From Orychophragmus violaceus (lineage: Eukaryota; Streptophyta; Magnoliopsida; Brassicales; Brassicaceae): a stretch of DNA of 64,000 nt. Location: assembly GCA_030180135.1 (NCBI GenBank), contig CM058230.1:18105082-18169081 (forward strand). The letters are read 5' to 3'. Under the pieces are notes generated by a model. That model was given only the letters and a program-made list of their open reading frames with translations. It ran no database searches and was not told the DNA's origin. The position numbers were made by a program, and so were the translations under genes. Of this stretch, positions 10,034 to 19,833 are shown piece by piece. The number at the start of each line of letters is the position of its first letter. The stretch's first letter is position 1.

Positions 10034-11101
10034 TCTATACTATTAAAACAGAAGTACAAAACAATAATAACCCACTCTTTTTGTTTTAATTACGTTGTAT
10101 GCCATTGAGAATCTTTTGTTACTTTCGATTTTCATTAAGGTGTTTTAGGTCATTTACATTATGATACGACATTTATGGTTTTGAACAAACCATTCGTATT
10201 ATAGTAAACCAAGTCAATCGAACCTTACCATTCCTAATGTTTTAATAACCAGTCACAAATAAAACAAAACAACCGTACATAAATTGATTGTGGTTTAAGA
10301 GAACACATTCCACCACGTAATATTGCCTTCAGCTTAAACTGATTACATATATTTCAATAACCTATGAGACACGTCTCTCAATACATCAAATAATCTCATT
10401 TCGTTTTTGTATTTCTTGTGGCATGTTGATTTTTTTGTTGACACCTACACGAAAATAACAAAATGGTTAAGCTTTAATCTAGCAAAATTTAGAAATGGTT
10501 AAGCTTATAGTCTTCTAAACCAATATATTCGACATTTATAAAACCATTAATTGTCCAATTAATTTTGAATGATGTTCCATTAAATTAACCAACCATATCG
10601 CCTATGTTATTTTCCATATCTAAAATAACAATAAACTTCATTCAAAACTTCAATGTATCAAGTCACTTTTAGGACTATAGATTCATAAGCTGTTGCACCA
10701 AAAAGATTTTCTAAACTAACTATCAAATTTATAGCTTACAATATTAAAACACGCTCACTTAACTAATCCGTAAATGAGATATTCAAAATCTAACAAGATT
10801 TCCCTAAAGAATATTTCGAATATTGATTAACCTACGAAACAAATTGAAAGATATCTAAACTTTACTAAATAAAAATCGAATTACGCATATTCCTATATTA
10901 AAGATATACTATTAAAGCAAACAACCTAACAAATATATTCTCTAATTAAACAAGATATTTTTGCGTGAAATGTATCTAGACATTAATATCTATGAAATGC
11001 ATTTGCGGTTAATGGCGAGATATCATACTTGACAGTCAAGCATAATATCAGCATATTCTTTTTAAAATCTACCATGTATATTCGACCTTTAATAGTATAG
11101 A
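10034..11101. mobile_element. Segment bounded by two inward-facing Helitron 5' ends
   Basis: The left edge is a plus-strand 5' end (A|TCTATACTATTAAAACAG). The right edge is the same kind of 5' end on the minus strand, reading TCTATACTATTAAAGGTCG from 11101 with host T at 11102. No CTAG-type 3' end with hairpin was found between them. The interior is AT-rich and non-coding. Confidence 0.5.
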
Positions 11102-11136
11102 TTCTCAATAAATCGATTTGTATACCTTCTGGCTTC

Positions 11137-11600
11137 TATAAATAAGCGAGGCAGTAATCAATAATTCATTCACAACTCACATAAACATAGTTTCTAAACC
11201 AATGTCGAGTGTTACAAATAAAAACGCTGGATTTACTAACCTTGCAGATGTTAAACCTTTCAAAACTGGCTGGCGAATTCGTGTCAGAGTGCTTTACTCC
11301 TGGAAGCAATACACTGTTCAGTCTGGAGAAACATTGGAGTTGGTATTAGCAGATGATACAATAAGATTTAAATCCATTTTTTAAAGGCTACTAATGCGTC
11401 TAATATATGATACGGTTTTACAACATATGCGTGTTTTATTTTTGATAAGAAACATGCTAATGCTTTATTATGTTTAGAACTTCGTAACAGGCAAGGATTC
11501 ATGCTTCATGCAAGAATGCGTATGTTACGGCAGTTAAAAAACATGTTCCTATTGGAGAGTGGAGAGTCATAGAAAATTTCAATATTAATGGTTCGTTTCT
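11137..11600 (+). pseudogene. Helitron-associated RPA1-like OB-fold gene fragment
   Basis: A TATA box (CTATAAATAAG, about 11137) precedes an ATG at 11202. The first 60 codons include NLADVKPFKTGWRIRVRVL, SWKQYTVQSGETLELVLAD and then a stop at 11384. These are hallmarks of the first DNA-binding domain of RPA70-like proteins encoded by plant Helitrons. Downstream, in other frames, further family motifs survive: VKKHVPIGEWRVIENF at about 11535-11585. The gene is therefore frameshifted and truncated; the later OB domains are absent. Intact versions bind single-stranded DNA and may help rolling-circle transposition. Confidence 0.75.
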
Positions 11601-11923
11601 TTATATTTGTTTTCTTATAGTGGTTTTAAAAACTAACTAGATTTTGACCCGCACTTAGAAAGTGCGGGTTTAATTTTCTTTACAAATTTTATTTTTTATT
11701 CATTTTGTTAATAGTAGTTTAGATTTTTAATTATGTAATCTAATTTTGATTATAATTGTTTAACCAACATTATAAACAGTGAGTTAGCAATTTAGTTTTT
11801 TTTTTTTTAAATAAATTATGTGTTATTTGGAGGAGATATATCGTAAGGATTAAGAGATTAAAATAACGATTTCACATTATATATTTTAATATGTGTTGTA
11901 TCGTAAGATCATAGTTTGGAAAA

Positions 11924-11964
<41 letters not shown>

Positions 11965-12890
11965 AAAACAACTATTGTAAAAGTTGTGTGGTATATGTTT
12001 AATTGTTATTATATTTATCTAAATATTATTTTATAAAATACATGTTGTAGTCGTATATATAATTTGCAAATTTGATGGAAATATCCGTTAAAAACTCCAT
12101 TCAAACATAAATCATAATTTGACGCTTCAAATATTTGAATAATATAAGTATGAAATCATTTTATTATTTTTATTAAGTTTAAAATATATCAACTGAAATT
12201 ATTTACTATATTATTTACTATATGCGATTTTTTTTATAGAAAATTTATAATCGAGATTGGCTAATTAATTTTTCAACCCGTTTAATTAATTAAATATTTT
12301 TCAGTTTGATGGAAAAACTTGCTAAAAAGTACAATCGTAAAAACATCAATCGTAATATGTATATATATATATTTAAAAAAGATATTAAAATATATTATAA
12401 ATATATTTTGAATTAAATCATAAATTAGAGAATCTTAATTTATATATAATAGTTGATGTATAAATTATTAATTATATTTATCAATTAATTTGTTTTGATT
12501 TTAATTAATTAGGAAAGTGGGACCCATTAGAATTTGGTTGTTTGACTACATGTTTAATAATTGTCTTGTTTGGAAACATGGATTGTAGAGATAATGTTAT
12601 ATTCCCTAATTACTCTTAATGAAATTTAATTAAATCATTAATATACATTGTTTTACAGTTTTACCCTTAATAAAGGTTACAAATCCTAGTAATATCAAGG
12701 GCAAATTCCGGGAACAACATTTATGTACCATGGCAAACTTTCCTGTTTTAATAGTATAGATATTAATGGTTCGTTTCTTTATATTTGTTTTCTTATAGCG
12801 GTTTTAAAAAACTTTCTAATATTAATGGTTTGTTTCTTTAAAGGTTTCTAATATTAATTGTTCGTTTCTTTATATTTGTTTTCTTATAGT
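11584..12890 (+). repeat. Direct repeat units on both sides of the nested Helitron
   Basis: A ~50-bp unit (TATTAATGGTTCGTTTCTTT, then ATTTGTTTTCTTATAG and GGTTTTAAAAAC) occurs at 11584-11636 and 12761-12815, with a partial third copy at about 12850-12890. Helitrons do not duplicate their target, so the unit was probably a tandem repeat in the recipient RPA fragment before the insertion. Confidence 0.7.
11637..12760 (-). mobile_element. Non-autonomous Helitron, complete
   Basis: On the minus strand the element starts TCTATACTATTAAAACAGG at 12760 and ends CAAAATCTAG at 11637, inserted between host A and T with no target duplication, as expected for Helitrons. The 3' end carries a perfect hairpin at 11647-11669 (stem ACCCGCACTT/AAGTGCGGGT, 3-base loop), ten bases inside the CTAG terminus. 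The 1124-bp interior is AT-rich, with an AT microsatellite near 11932-11961 and no coding frame. Confidence 0.9.
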
Positions 12891-13199
12891 CGTTTCTTAA
12901 CTAATCTAAGATACCAAAATCGTATATTGGTTTTAAAAACTTTTAGTTTAAATTATGGTTACCTTTGAATAACCACATGTTTAGTTTTTATATTATATAT
13001 GACTGCATACATAAATAATTTTACAAACTATCCTTTATTTATAAACGACTGATAAGAATCGTAATGTTTTATTTTTAAAGTTTAGCCGGTTAATTGGATT
13101 AGATTTATCTTTTAAATGTTTTGTGGATTTGTTTTATAAACTTTACTACTTTTTAGTAAACGGATCGTATTCAATACCACTCTAACTATCATAAGACCC

Positions 13200-13970
13200 C
13201 TAGGAAACTAACATAGGTAATATAGTTAAAGTACTTGGTAGTATTTTTATAGTTAAAGTACCTTCTTTTCCATCCACAGTAACATTAGCTACTCCCTCAA
13301 TCCACTCTTGTATTGCATAGGTAATATGTGGTACCACCTTAAAGAAAAGTTAAACGCTTTGTTCAAACACTTGGAAATTTAAAAACAGAGGAAGTTAAGA
13401 GCACAAGTTTATAATGTTTGAACCTGTACAGTTCTTCCATGGTAGTCACTTTCTTTGATGTGTCAATGAATTTGACCTGCAAAAAAAAACAAGCTCAGAC
13501 ACTGTAACCAGGTTTTGACATGAGATTTAATAGTACAGATGTAGTTAGACATACCTGGTAAGTTGCTAAGTTGTTAATTTTTTGTCTCGGGTCAATGTAT
13601 TGTATTTAAATACTGATGATTGGTAAGGTCTCACAGATGGGTTTGGACGGCAAAAAGCTTCGGAAGCTCAGGGATTTCCATTGACATGTCCTGAACTCCT
13701 GGAAAAAAACCATTTAAGTGTTACATTCAGTATTTTCAATCTGATCTTTTACCAAAACAGAAATATTAAAGGTAAACAAATTGATAACTTGGTTAATCCT
13801 ATCACCAGCTTTTTCTTTTTAAATCATGAGAGCAATAAAACTTACTTTTGTGATTGTTTTAAAGTTTGTCTTTAAATTCTAGAAGAAAACGTTGTAAGTG
13901 ATATAGAGGAACTGATCATCATACTTTTTCTCGTCGTACACAGCAAACATTAGTGCAGCTGCCAAGTTAT
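13200..13970 (-). pseudogene. Exon-like fragments of an unrecognised gene, possible Helitron cargo
   Basis: The minus strand shows several short open segments bounded by splice-like sites. About 13890-13970 contains ALMFAVYDEKKYDDQF; about 13625-13700 contains MSMEIPELPKLFAVQTHL; 13476-13424 lies between CAG and GT and contains VKFIDTSKKVTTMEELYR; 13337-13200 follows AAG, contains VVPHITYAIQEWIEGV and VDGKEGT, and ends at a TAG. The composition is protein-like, but I cannot name the family. Introns of 90-200 bp separate the pieces. The likely origin is a host gene captured by a Helitron. Whether the pieces splice into one frame was not established. Confidence 0.45.
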
Positions 13971-15734
13971 CATCAAATCAGAAACATGAAAGTAGACCTC
14001 TTTGAATGATCTTTTGCTTATTTGTAAAAAATGGAAGTCTTGAATATAGCAGTAGATTTGATCTGTTTACCAGTTGGAGTAAGAACATTAATCCTTAAGC
14101 TTTTTGATTGATGTCACAACCTGAAAAAGTTCATTAATACATCAACCAAGCAATTTCATGAATAGATAATTTGTTGTGAGTGTAAAGATAAACATCTAGA
14201 AAACAGAACTCATCAATCAGAACTGATTTATTCATGTGAAGGACACGAATTAGAGACAATGTATTAAAATAATTGGAACGAAAGGGAATTCAAACTCCCC
14301 TCTTATGCATAATAAATATACTAATCTTTTTATCGACATATATTCAACCAAAAACTTCATGAATTAATAAGGTTATAGAAGTACTCAACATGAAGAGTTA
14401 TTTGTTTGATGTTAATTATTTAGACAGGTTAAAAAAAATAAGGAGAACTTAAGGGATGTTATGTCTATCTTTATCCAACACCAACAAACTAATATGTATA
14501 TGATGATATTCAACAAAAAAATATGTAAATGAATATATATAGAAATTTTTTGTTTATATTGCTTTAGATATTCATCAATGTGTTTACACGATTTTTTTTA
14601 TAATCAGATAATCATTAATCATCTAAAATATTTCATGAATCGCTATCTTAAGATATACACAGAGATATCAACACTCAACCATCAGAATCTATGTATTCAT
14701 GTTAAGGATATATATATCTTTTAAAAAAAAATATATAAGCAAACTGGAAAAAAAACTTACAGTTACAAAGAGGAGGTTTCAGGCGTGTGCTCCATCATCA
14801 CTGATTTTTAATTAGTCAGCCTACAAAGATCATAAACATAACCTGATTACAAGCATGGTAGATCCGTAAATGTTAGGCAAAATAAATAGGTTGACAAGCG
14901 TTACTTAGAATTTGAGAGTCGGAAACGGTAAAGATTCATCACCTGAGGACAAGAATGAAAGATCAGTAAGAAATTGTCAGATCTAATCAAATAATAAAGA
15001 TCGAGAGCAAAGATGCTTACACGGCCGATGATGAAATTCGAAGCTGTAAACTCACAAACCGTTGAAATTTTGACCCGCATCCTTCGGTTTATACTGAATT
15101 TTGTCTTTGTAATCAAAGATTCGGCTATGGAAAGAAACAAATATGCTTTCGATATTACCCTAATCTCTCCTTTTTTCTATTACAGGTTGTTTTTTGGTCG
15201 GGATCCTTCTTCAGATTTGTTTTGTCTATCTTGAACGCAACGATTTGTTGATGGGCCGTTTTGGGCTCTGAATGAAATAACTTGTATTACATAGTTTGTC
15301 TGCGAAAAAAATTTTGGTCTGTCCTAATTTTTTCCAGCATTATATGTCATATATAGATATAATACTATCAACCATCTCTATTTAAACTACAATTTGATAT
15401 TGAGATCTCTAGAATAATTATATTTTTCCTTTTAAATATATTCAAATATATAGAAAGATTTATATATAGATTATAATAATATACAAACGGTACAAAATAT
15501 TATAAATAAAAGTTTACTATATTTAAAAACTAATAATATTAGTAATGTAAATATCATTTTGAACTATATGATACACAAAATATAAAATTATAAATAATAT
15601 AAAAACTCATGATCAATAAAAACATAAAACCATTAAAAACTTAGTTATATAAATATATAATAGTATTATGAAATTTAAATAATAAAAAAAAACAAAAAAC
15701 AAAACCGTCAAAAAAAATATCAAAACAACATTAT
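13971..15734. other. Helitron interior, mostly non-coding
   Basis: Contains T-rich and A-rich stretches, a possible 5' part of the captured gene around 14760-15240 (minus strand), and a very AT-rich tail from 15340 that leads into the Helitron 3' end. No confident gene was seen. Confidence 0.4.
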
Positions 15735-15762
15735 ACCCGCCGATCGGCGGGTCAAAATCTAG
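15735..15762 (+). other. Helitron 3' terminus with hairpin
   Basis: ACCCGCC-GATC-GGCGGGT forms a 7-bp stem at 15735-15752, followed by CAAAAT and the terminal CTAG at 15759-15762, then host T. This is the standard Helitron termination signature. It ends 155 bp before the start codon of the next gene. Confidence 0.85.
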
Positions 15763-15917
15763 TTATTATTATTTTTTCTTTCAATTTGACTCACCATTGA
15801 ACAATAGACACGTCTCATATTTGAAGTGGCAACTAGCATGAAGTTATCTAACAAAATCTGTGGTCTGTTGCATTTCACTTCAATCAGAGCAACTTGCTTG
15901 CCGATTTTCTTCGAGCC

Positions 15918-17294
15918 ATGGAAGCTAATGCCGTCAAATTCTATGGAAACCCCTCCATTGTCACTGTATCTAGTACAATTCGACGTCACAGAACATCCAT
16001 TCTCTCGCTTCATTACCGGAACAAACACCTTCTTCCTTTCTCGCTAACAGTCACAAGATGTTCCACCACCAAAAGTAGCGAAACAGGTCAAGATTCGGCC
16101 TTCGATTCATCACAATCTGATTGTTTGTCGACCTCTTCTCTTTCTACTTGGAAGAGAGGACTGGTTCTCGACCTGGGCCATCTTTCTACTGATTCGTGGG
16201 ACAGCGAGGAGATAGGATCTCCGGTTGTGAAGAGATTTCTAAGCGATAACGAAGAGAGGTGGTACATGTGGTACCATGGAAGCTCCAAGAAGAACCCAGT
16301 TTCCGACTCTGTCGGATTAGCTGTTTCAAACAATGGGATTCACTGGGAAAGAGGGAAAGGGAAAGTTGAGTCGACCGACGATGTGGGTTTGGTAATGAGC
16401 TCTTGTGAAGACTGGTGGGCATTTGATAAGGCTAATGTTCGACCCGGTGAAGTAGTGATAATGTCGAGCTCTAAACTCAGAGCTAACAGCTCAGTTTACT
16501 GGATGTACTACACAGGCTACACTACTGAGACTGTTGAGTTTCAATCCCAAGGTTTCAGTTTTGGGTTGGGAAATCCAGAAAGGTTTCAACTTTGTGATGA
16601 GAATGCTGAGAAATCTAGGGTTTATAGGTCACTACCCGGGTTAGCAATTAGTCAAGATGGTAGGCATTGGGCTAGAATCGAAGGTGAGCATCATAGTGGG
16701 GCATTGTTTGATGTTGGGTCTGAAAAAGATTGGGACTTTCTCTACATTGCATCACCACATGTAGTTTTCCATGAAAGTGGTGATCTAAGGATGTATTACC
16801 ATTCGTTTGATCCGAAGACCGGAGAATTCTGCATTGGTATGGCGAGATCTAGGGAAGGGATCAAGTGGATGAAATTTGGTAAGATCTTAGGAGGAAGAAA
16901 ATCGGAAAAAGATGGATCAGGTTTGTTCGATGAGCTAGGAGGAAGATATCCTTGCGTGACAAGGAACAAAAGAGATGGGAGTTATGTGATGGCCTATGAA
17001 GGTGTAGATAGAAACGGGAAGATGAGCATTGGCCTGGCTGTTTCGAAGGACGGGATTAAAGATTGGAGAAGGGTTCAGGACGAGGAAGCTGTGCTTACGG
17101 TTGGTGAAGGCGGTGCATGGGACAACGAAGGAGTTGGATGTCCGTATTTGATTGAGATGGATGGAGACTCTGATCATCAATGGAGATTGTACTATAGAGG
17201 TGTTGGTAATGGAGGAAGAACAGGGATTGGTCTAGCTGTGTCTGAGGGAAATGAGATCACTAAGTTAACAAAACAGAAAGGGATTCAATTGTGA
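15918..17294 (+). CDS. Beta-propeller glycosidase-like protein, probably plastid-targeted
   Basis: An intronless frame of 458 codons from the ATG at 15918; an upstream in-frame ATG at 15894 would add eight residues, but 15918 has the better context (GCCATGG). The first ~55 residues are rich in Ser, Thr and Arg and poor in acids, like a chloroplast transit peptide. The body repeats a blade motif of type IGLAVSxDGIxW: GLAVSNNGIHWERGKG, LAISQDGRHWARIEG, IGMARSREGIKWMKFG and IGLAVSKDGIKDWRRV. This is characteristic of the arabinanase/levansucrase/invertase five-bladed propeller superfamily (GH43/GH32/GH130-like). Substrate and activity are unknown. Position suggests an orthologue of At1g26761, next to the SDG35 homologue. 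The Helitron ending at 15762 leaves only 155 bp of other sequence upstream. Confidence 0.85.
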   Translation: MEANAVKFYGNPSIVTVSSTIRRHRTSILSLHYRNKHLLPFSLTVTRCSTTKSSETGQDSAFDSSQSDCLSTSSLSTWKRGLVLDLGHLSTDSWDSEEIGSPVVKRFLSDNEERWYMWYHGSSKKNPVSDSVGLAVSNNGIHWERGKGKVESTDDVGLVMSSCEDWWAFDKANVRPGEVVIMSSSKLRANSSVYWMYYTGYTTETVEFQSQGFSFGLGNPERFQLCDENAEKSRVYRSLPGLAISQDGRHWARIEGEHHSGALFDVGSEKDWDFLYIASPHVVFHESGDLRMYYHSFDPKTGEFCIGMARSREGIKWMKFGKILGGRKSEKDGSGLFDELGGRYPCVTRNKRDGSYVMAYEGVDRNGKMSIGLAVSKDGIKDWRRVQDEEAVLTVGEGGAWDNEGVGCPYLIEMDGDSDHQWRLYYRGVGNGGRTGIGLAVSEGNEITKLTKQKGIQL

Positions 17295-17479
17295 GACTAA
17301 CTAATCTCTATTGCTTTGATTGGTAGTGAAGCATTTTTGATTAAGCGGTTTTAAAAAGGACATTTGGTCTAGTTAAACAGATGCTAAATCTCTAACGCCT
17401 AATAATCAGCTGAAAATTAATGTTAAATTTCAATTTCAAAAGATTATAAATCTCTAACAAAAAGAATAAGGAATTGTGA

Positions 17480-17718
17480 AGCAACCGTGGTCTAGTGGTC
17501 AAGTGGTTAATGCTTTACACCGGCAGGTACTGGGTTCGAATCCCCGAAGGCGCAGTTTTACAAGATTAATGGAGGCAAGCTTATAAGGAAGTTTTCAGGA
17601 GCAGGTGGAGCCGTTGATCGTGACCGTTGATGGATTCTCGTAGAACGGAGGTAGTATTATCTGTTAAATTGTCCTTGTAATAGTTCTCATAATCTGTATC
17701 AGCGTTAAAAAAAAAAAA
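17480..17718 (+). mobile_element. tRNA-derived SINE with target-site duplication
   Basis: A 239-bp element. Its head is tRNA-like, with A box (TGGTCTAGTGG, about 17488) and B box (GGTTCGAATCC, about 17533) of an internal pol III promoter. It is followed by an unrelated body and a 13-base A tail. Flanks at 17463-17479 and 17719-17735 are a 17-bp duplication, AGAATAAGGAAYTGTGA, with one mismatch. This is the signature of LINE-mediated retroposition. It lies between two genes and overlaps neither coding region. Confidence 0.9.
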
Positions 17719-17933
17719 AGAATAAGGAACTGTGATGTAATTGTTTAAGCTGTTCATGACCGTTACAGCATCATGTGGGGACAAAACAATGGTGTAAAAA
17801 AAAAAAAATCCAATAGACACAAAATCCGACCGTTACAAAACCCTAACATATAAGGGTTTTCTTGAGGAAACATCATGAATCCGTAAATCAAAGCCAGACT
17901 CAACACTTTTTATTGATTTAATTGATTAATCAA

Positions 17934-19574
17934 ATGGAAGGAGAGCAATTTGAGCAACAGGAAGATCGAGAAGGACGATCGGCGGTGTTGCAGAGCCTCA
18001 GATCCAAAGCGACGGAGCTTCTTCTCCGGGAAGAATGGGAGGAGTCTATACAGGTTTACACCAAGTTCATTGATCTTTCCCGGAGCCAAATCTCAAAGCT
18101 TGGTGGATCCGACCCGGATTCGATTCCTAAACTCAGGAAATCGCTCTGCTTAGCTCTATGCAATCGGGCTGAGGCGCGAGCCAAACTCCGTGATTTCTTG
18201 GAAGCAATGCGGGATTGTGATCAAGCACTTGAGATTGAAAGCACCCATTTCAAGACTCTTCTTTGTAAAGGTAAAGTTTTGCTGGAATTGAGCAAATACT
18301 CATCGGCATTGGAATGCTTCAAAACGGCTCTGCTAGACTCACAAGCGAGTGATAACTTGAAGACTGTCACTGTGTACATGGAGAAGTGCAAAAAGCTCGA
18401 GTTTCAGGCCAAGACGGGAGCTTTCGATCTGTCTGAATGGATCTTAAATGGGTTTCGTGGGAGATCTCCGGAACTTGCTGAGTTTATTGGGTCAATCGAG
18501 ATTAGGAAATCTGAGGTTAGTGGACGTGGATTGTTCGCCACGAAGAACATCGTTACCGGAGCTTTGATCTTAGTCACGAAGGCAGTTGCAGTTGAGAGAG
18601 GGATCTTAGGAAATGGAGAGTCTGTAGAGAAAGCGAAACTAATCATGTGGAAGAATTTCATCGAAGAAGTTACTAAATCTGTGAGAAAATGTGATAGAAC
18701 ACATCGACTTGTCTCGACTTTATCCACTGGAGAAGAGGAAAACAGTCTGGAGATATCAGACATATCTCTCTTTAGGCCTGATGAAGCATCTGAGATCTGC
18801 AATAACTCGAAACAGAATTTGGATACGGAGAAGCTACTAAGCATCCTGGATGTGAATTCTCTGGTGGAGGATGCGGTTTCAGCCAAAGTTATGGGGAAGA
18901 ACAAAGAGTACTACGGTGTCGGGCTATGGACTCTAGCTTCATTCATCAACCACTCGTGTATCCCAAACGCAAGACGCCTTCACGTTGGAGACTACGCCAT
19001 TATCCATGCCTCGAGAGACATCAAGGCTGGGGAAGAGATCACTTCTGCTTACTTTGACGTCCTTTCTTCTCCGTTGGAAAAGCGGATAGAGATGGCTGAG
19101 TCATGGGGATTTTGTTGTAAATGCAGTAGATGCAAGCTTGAGAGTGTCTTGTCTGTCACCAACCAAGAGATTAGAGAGCTCGAGATGGGTTTGGAGAGAG
19201 GCGTAGACGCAGGAAACGCGGTTTATATGGTGGAGGAAGGGATGAAGAGATGGAAGGTAAAAGGGAAGGATAAAGGGTTGTTGAGAGCATCTTATTGGGG
19301 AGTTTATGAAGAGATATATAACTCAGAGAGACTTATGAGGAGATGGGGAAGGAAGATTCCAACAATGGAAGTTGTGGTGGATAGTGTCTCTGAGGTCATT
19401 GGAAGTGATGAGAGATTGATGAAGATAGTGGTGGAAGGGATGAAGAAGAAGAAGAAGAATGCAGGTTGCAGTAACATTGCAGAGATGGAGAAAATCATGA
19501 AGCTCGGAAAGGGTGTCTATGGCAAAGTGGTTTCAAAGAAGAAAGCTATGAAGACTCTTCTTGGCCTAGAGTGA
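17934..19574 (+). CDS. SDG35: TPR-SET domain protein, SDG35/ATXR1-like
   Basis: Intronless. The ATG at 17934 gives 546 residues; an in-frame ATG at 17922 would add four. TPR-like helices occupy about residues 15-140 (ALCNRAEARAKLRDFLEAM and AMRDCDQALEIE are typical). The SET domain runs from IRKSEVSGRGLFATKNI (about 185) to residue 395, split by a variable insert. It contains the cofactor-binding NHSCIPNA motif (about 339) and GEEITSAYFD, followed by a Cys cluster FCCKCSRCK. This matches the divergent SMYD-like TPR-SET group of plants; length and position fit At1g26760 (SDG35, ATXR1) as I recall it. Family members are predicted lysine methyltransferases, but the substrate is not established here. 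It is tail-to-tail with mS23, 259 bp apart. Confidence 0.88.
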   Translation: MEGEQFEQQEDREGRSAVLQSLRSKATELLLREEWEESIQVYTKFIDLSRSQISKLGGSDPDSIPKLRKSLCLALCNRAEARAKLRDFLEAMRDCDQALEIESTHFKTLLCKGKVLLELSKYSSALECFKTALLDSQASDNLKTVTVYMEKCKKLEFQAKTGAFDLSEWILNGFRGRSPELAEFIGSIEIRKSEVSGRGLFATKNIVTGALILVTKAVAVERGILGNGESVEKAKLIMWKNFIEEVTKSVRKCDRTHRLVSTLSTGEEENSLEISDISLFRPDEASEICNNSKQNLDTEKLLSILDVNSLVEDAVSAKVMGKNKEYYGVGLWTLASFINHSCIPNARRLHVGDYAIIHASRDIKAGEEITSAYFDVLSSPLEKRIEMAESWGFCCKCSRCKLESVLSVTNQEIRELEMGLERGVDAGNAVYMVEEGMKRWKVKGKDKGLLRASYWGVYEEIYNSERLMRRWGRKIPTMEVVVDSVSEVIGSDERLMKIVVEGMKKKKKNAGCSNIAEMEKIMKLGKGVYGKVVSKKKAMKTLLGLE

Positions 19575-19833
19575 CTGCAAACAAATCTTTTGCACCTGTA
19601 GAGAAGCTAATTGTTTGTAGGATCATAAAGAGAGAGATGAGAGAACCATTTTGCTTTCCTGTAATTCCTTGCCTCATGGAAAAAACCATCCAAAAATTTA
19701 TTATAAAGACAATCAAATGAAAATCTTTTGTAGACAAAGAATGTTGTCATCCATATATGAAAAGGACTGGTTCTACCAGATAGTAAGATAAATTGGATGA
19801 GAAGTTGCAATAAAGAAAAGGACGATGGAGAAT

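Larger units (their letters stand above)
10034..15762 (+). mobile_element. Helitron territory, possibly one outer Helitron with nested insertions
   Basis: A typical Brassicaceae Helitron 5' end (TCTATACTATTAAAACAG) starts at 10034 after a host A. A typical 3' end lies at 15735-15762: a 7-bp stem hairpin with GATC loop, then CAAAATCTAG, followed by host T. Between them are an RPA-type OB-fold fragment, which plant Helitrons often carry, a complete nested minus-strand Helitron (11637-12760) and exon-like cargo. No Rep/helicase frame is visible, so the element is not autonomous. That the two ends belong to one element is inference; they could come from two different Helitrons. Confidence 0.45.

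Noticed and set aside
11202..11384. Functional small protein gene of 60 codons
   Set aside because: It is the truncated first OB-fold of an RPA-like gene with disrupted downstream exons.
17484..17556. Functional tRNA gene (Val-like, TAC-type loop)
   Set aside because: The acceptor arms do not pair, and the unit is followed by a body, an A tail and a target duplication, so it is a SINE head.
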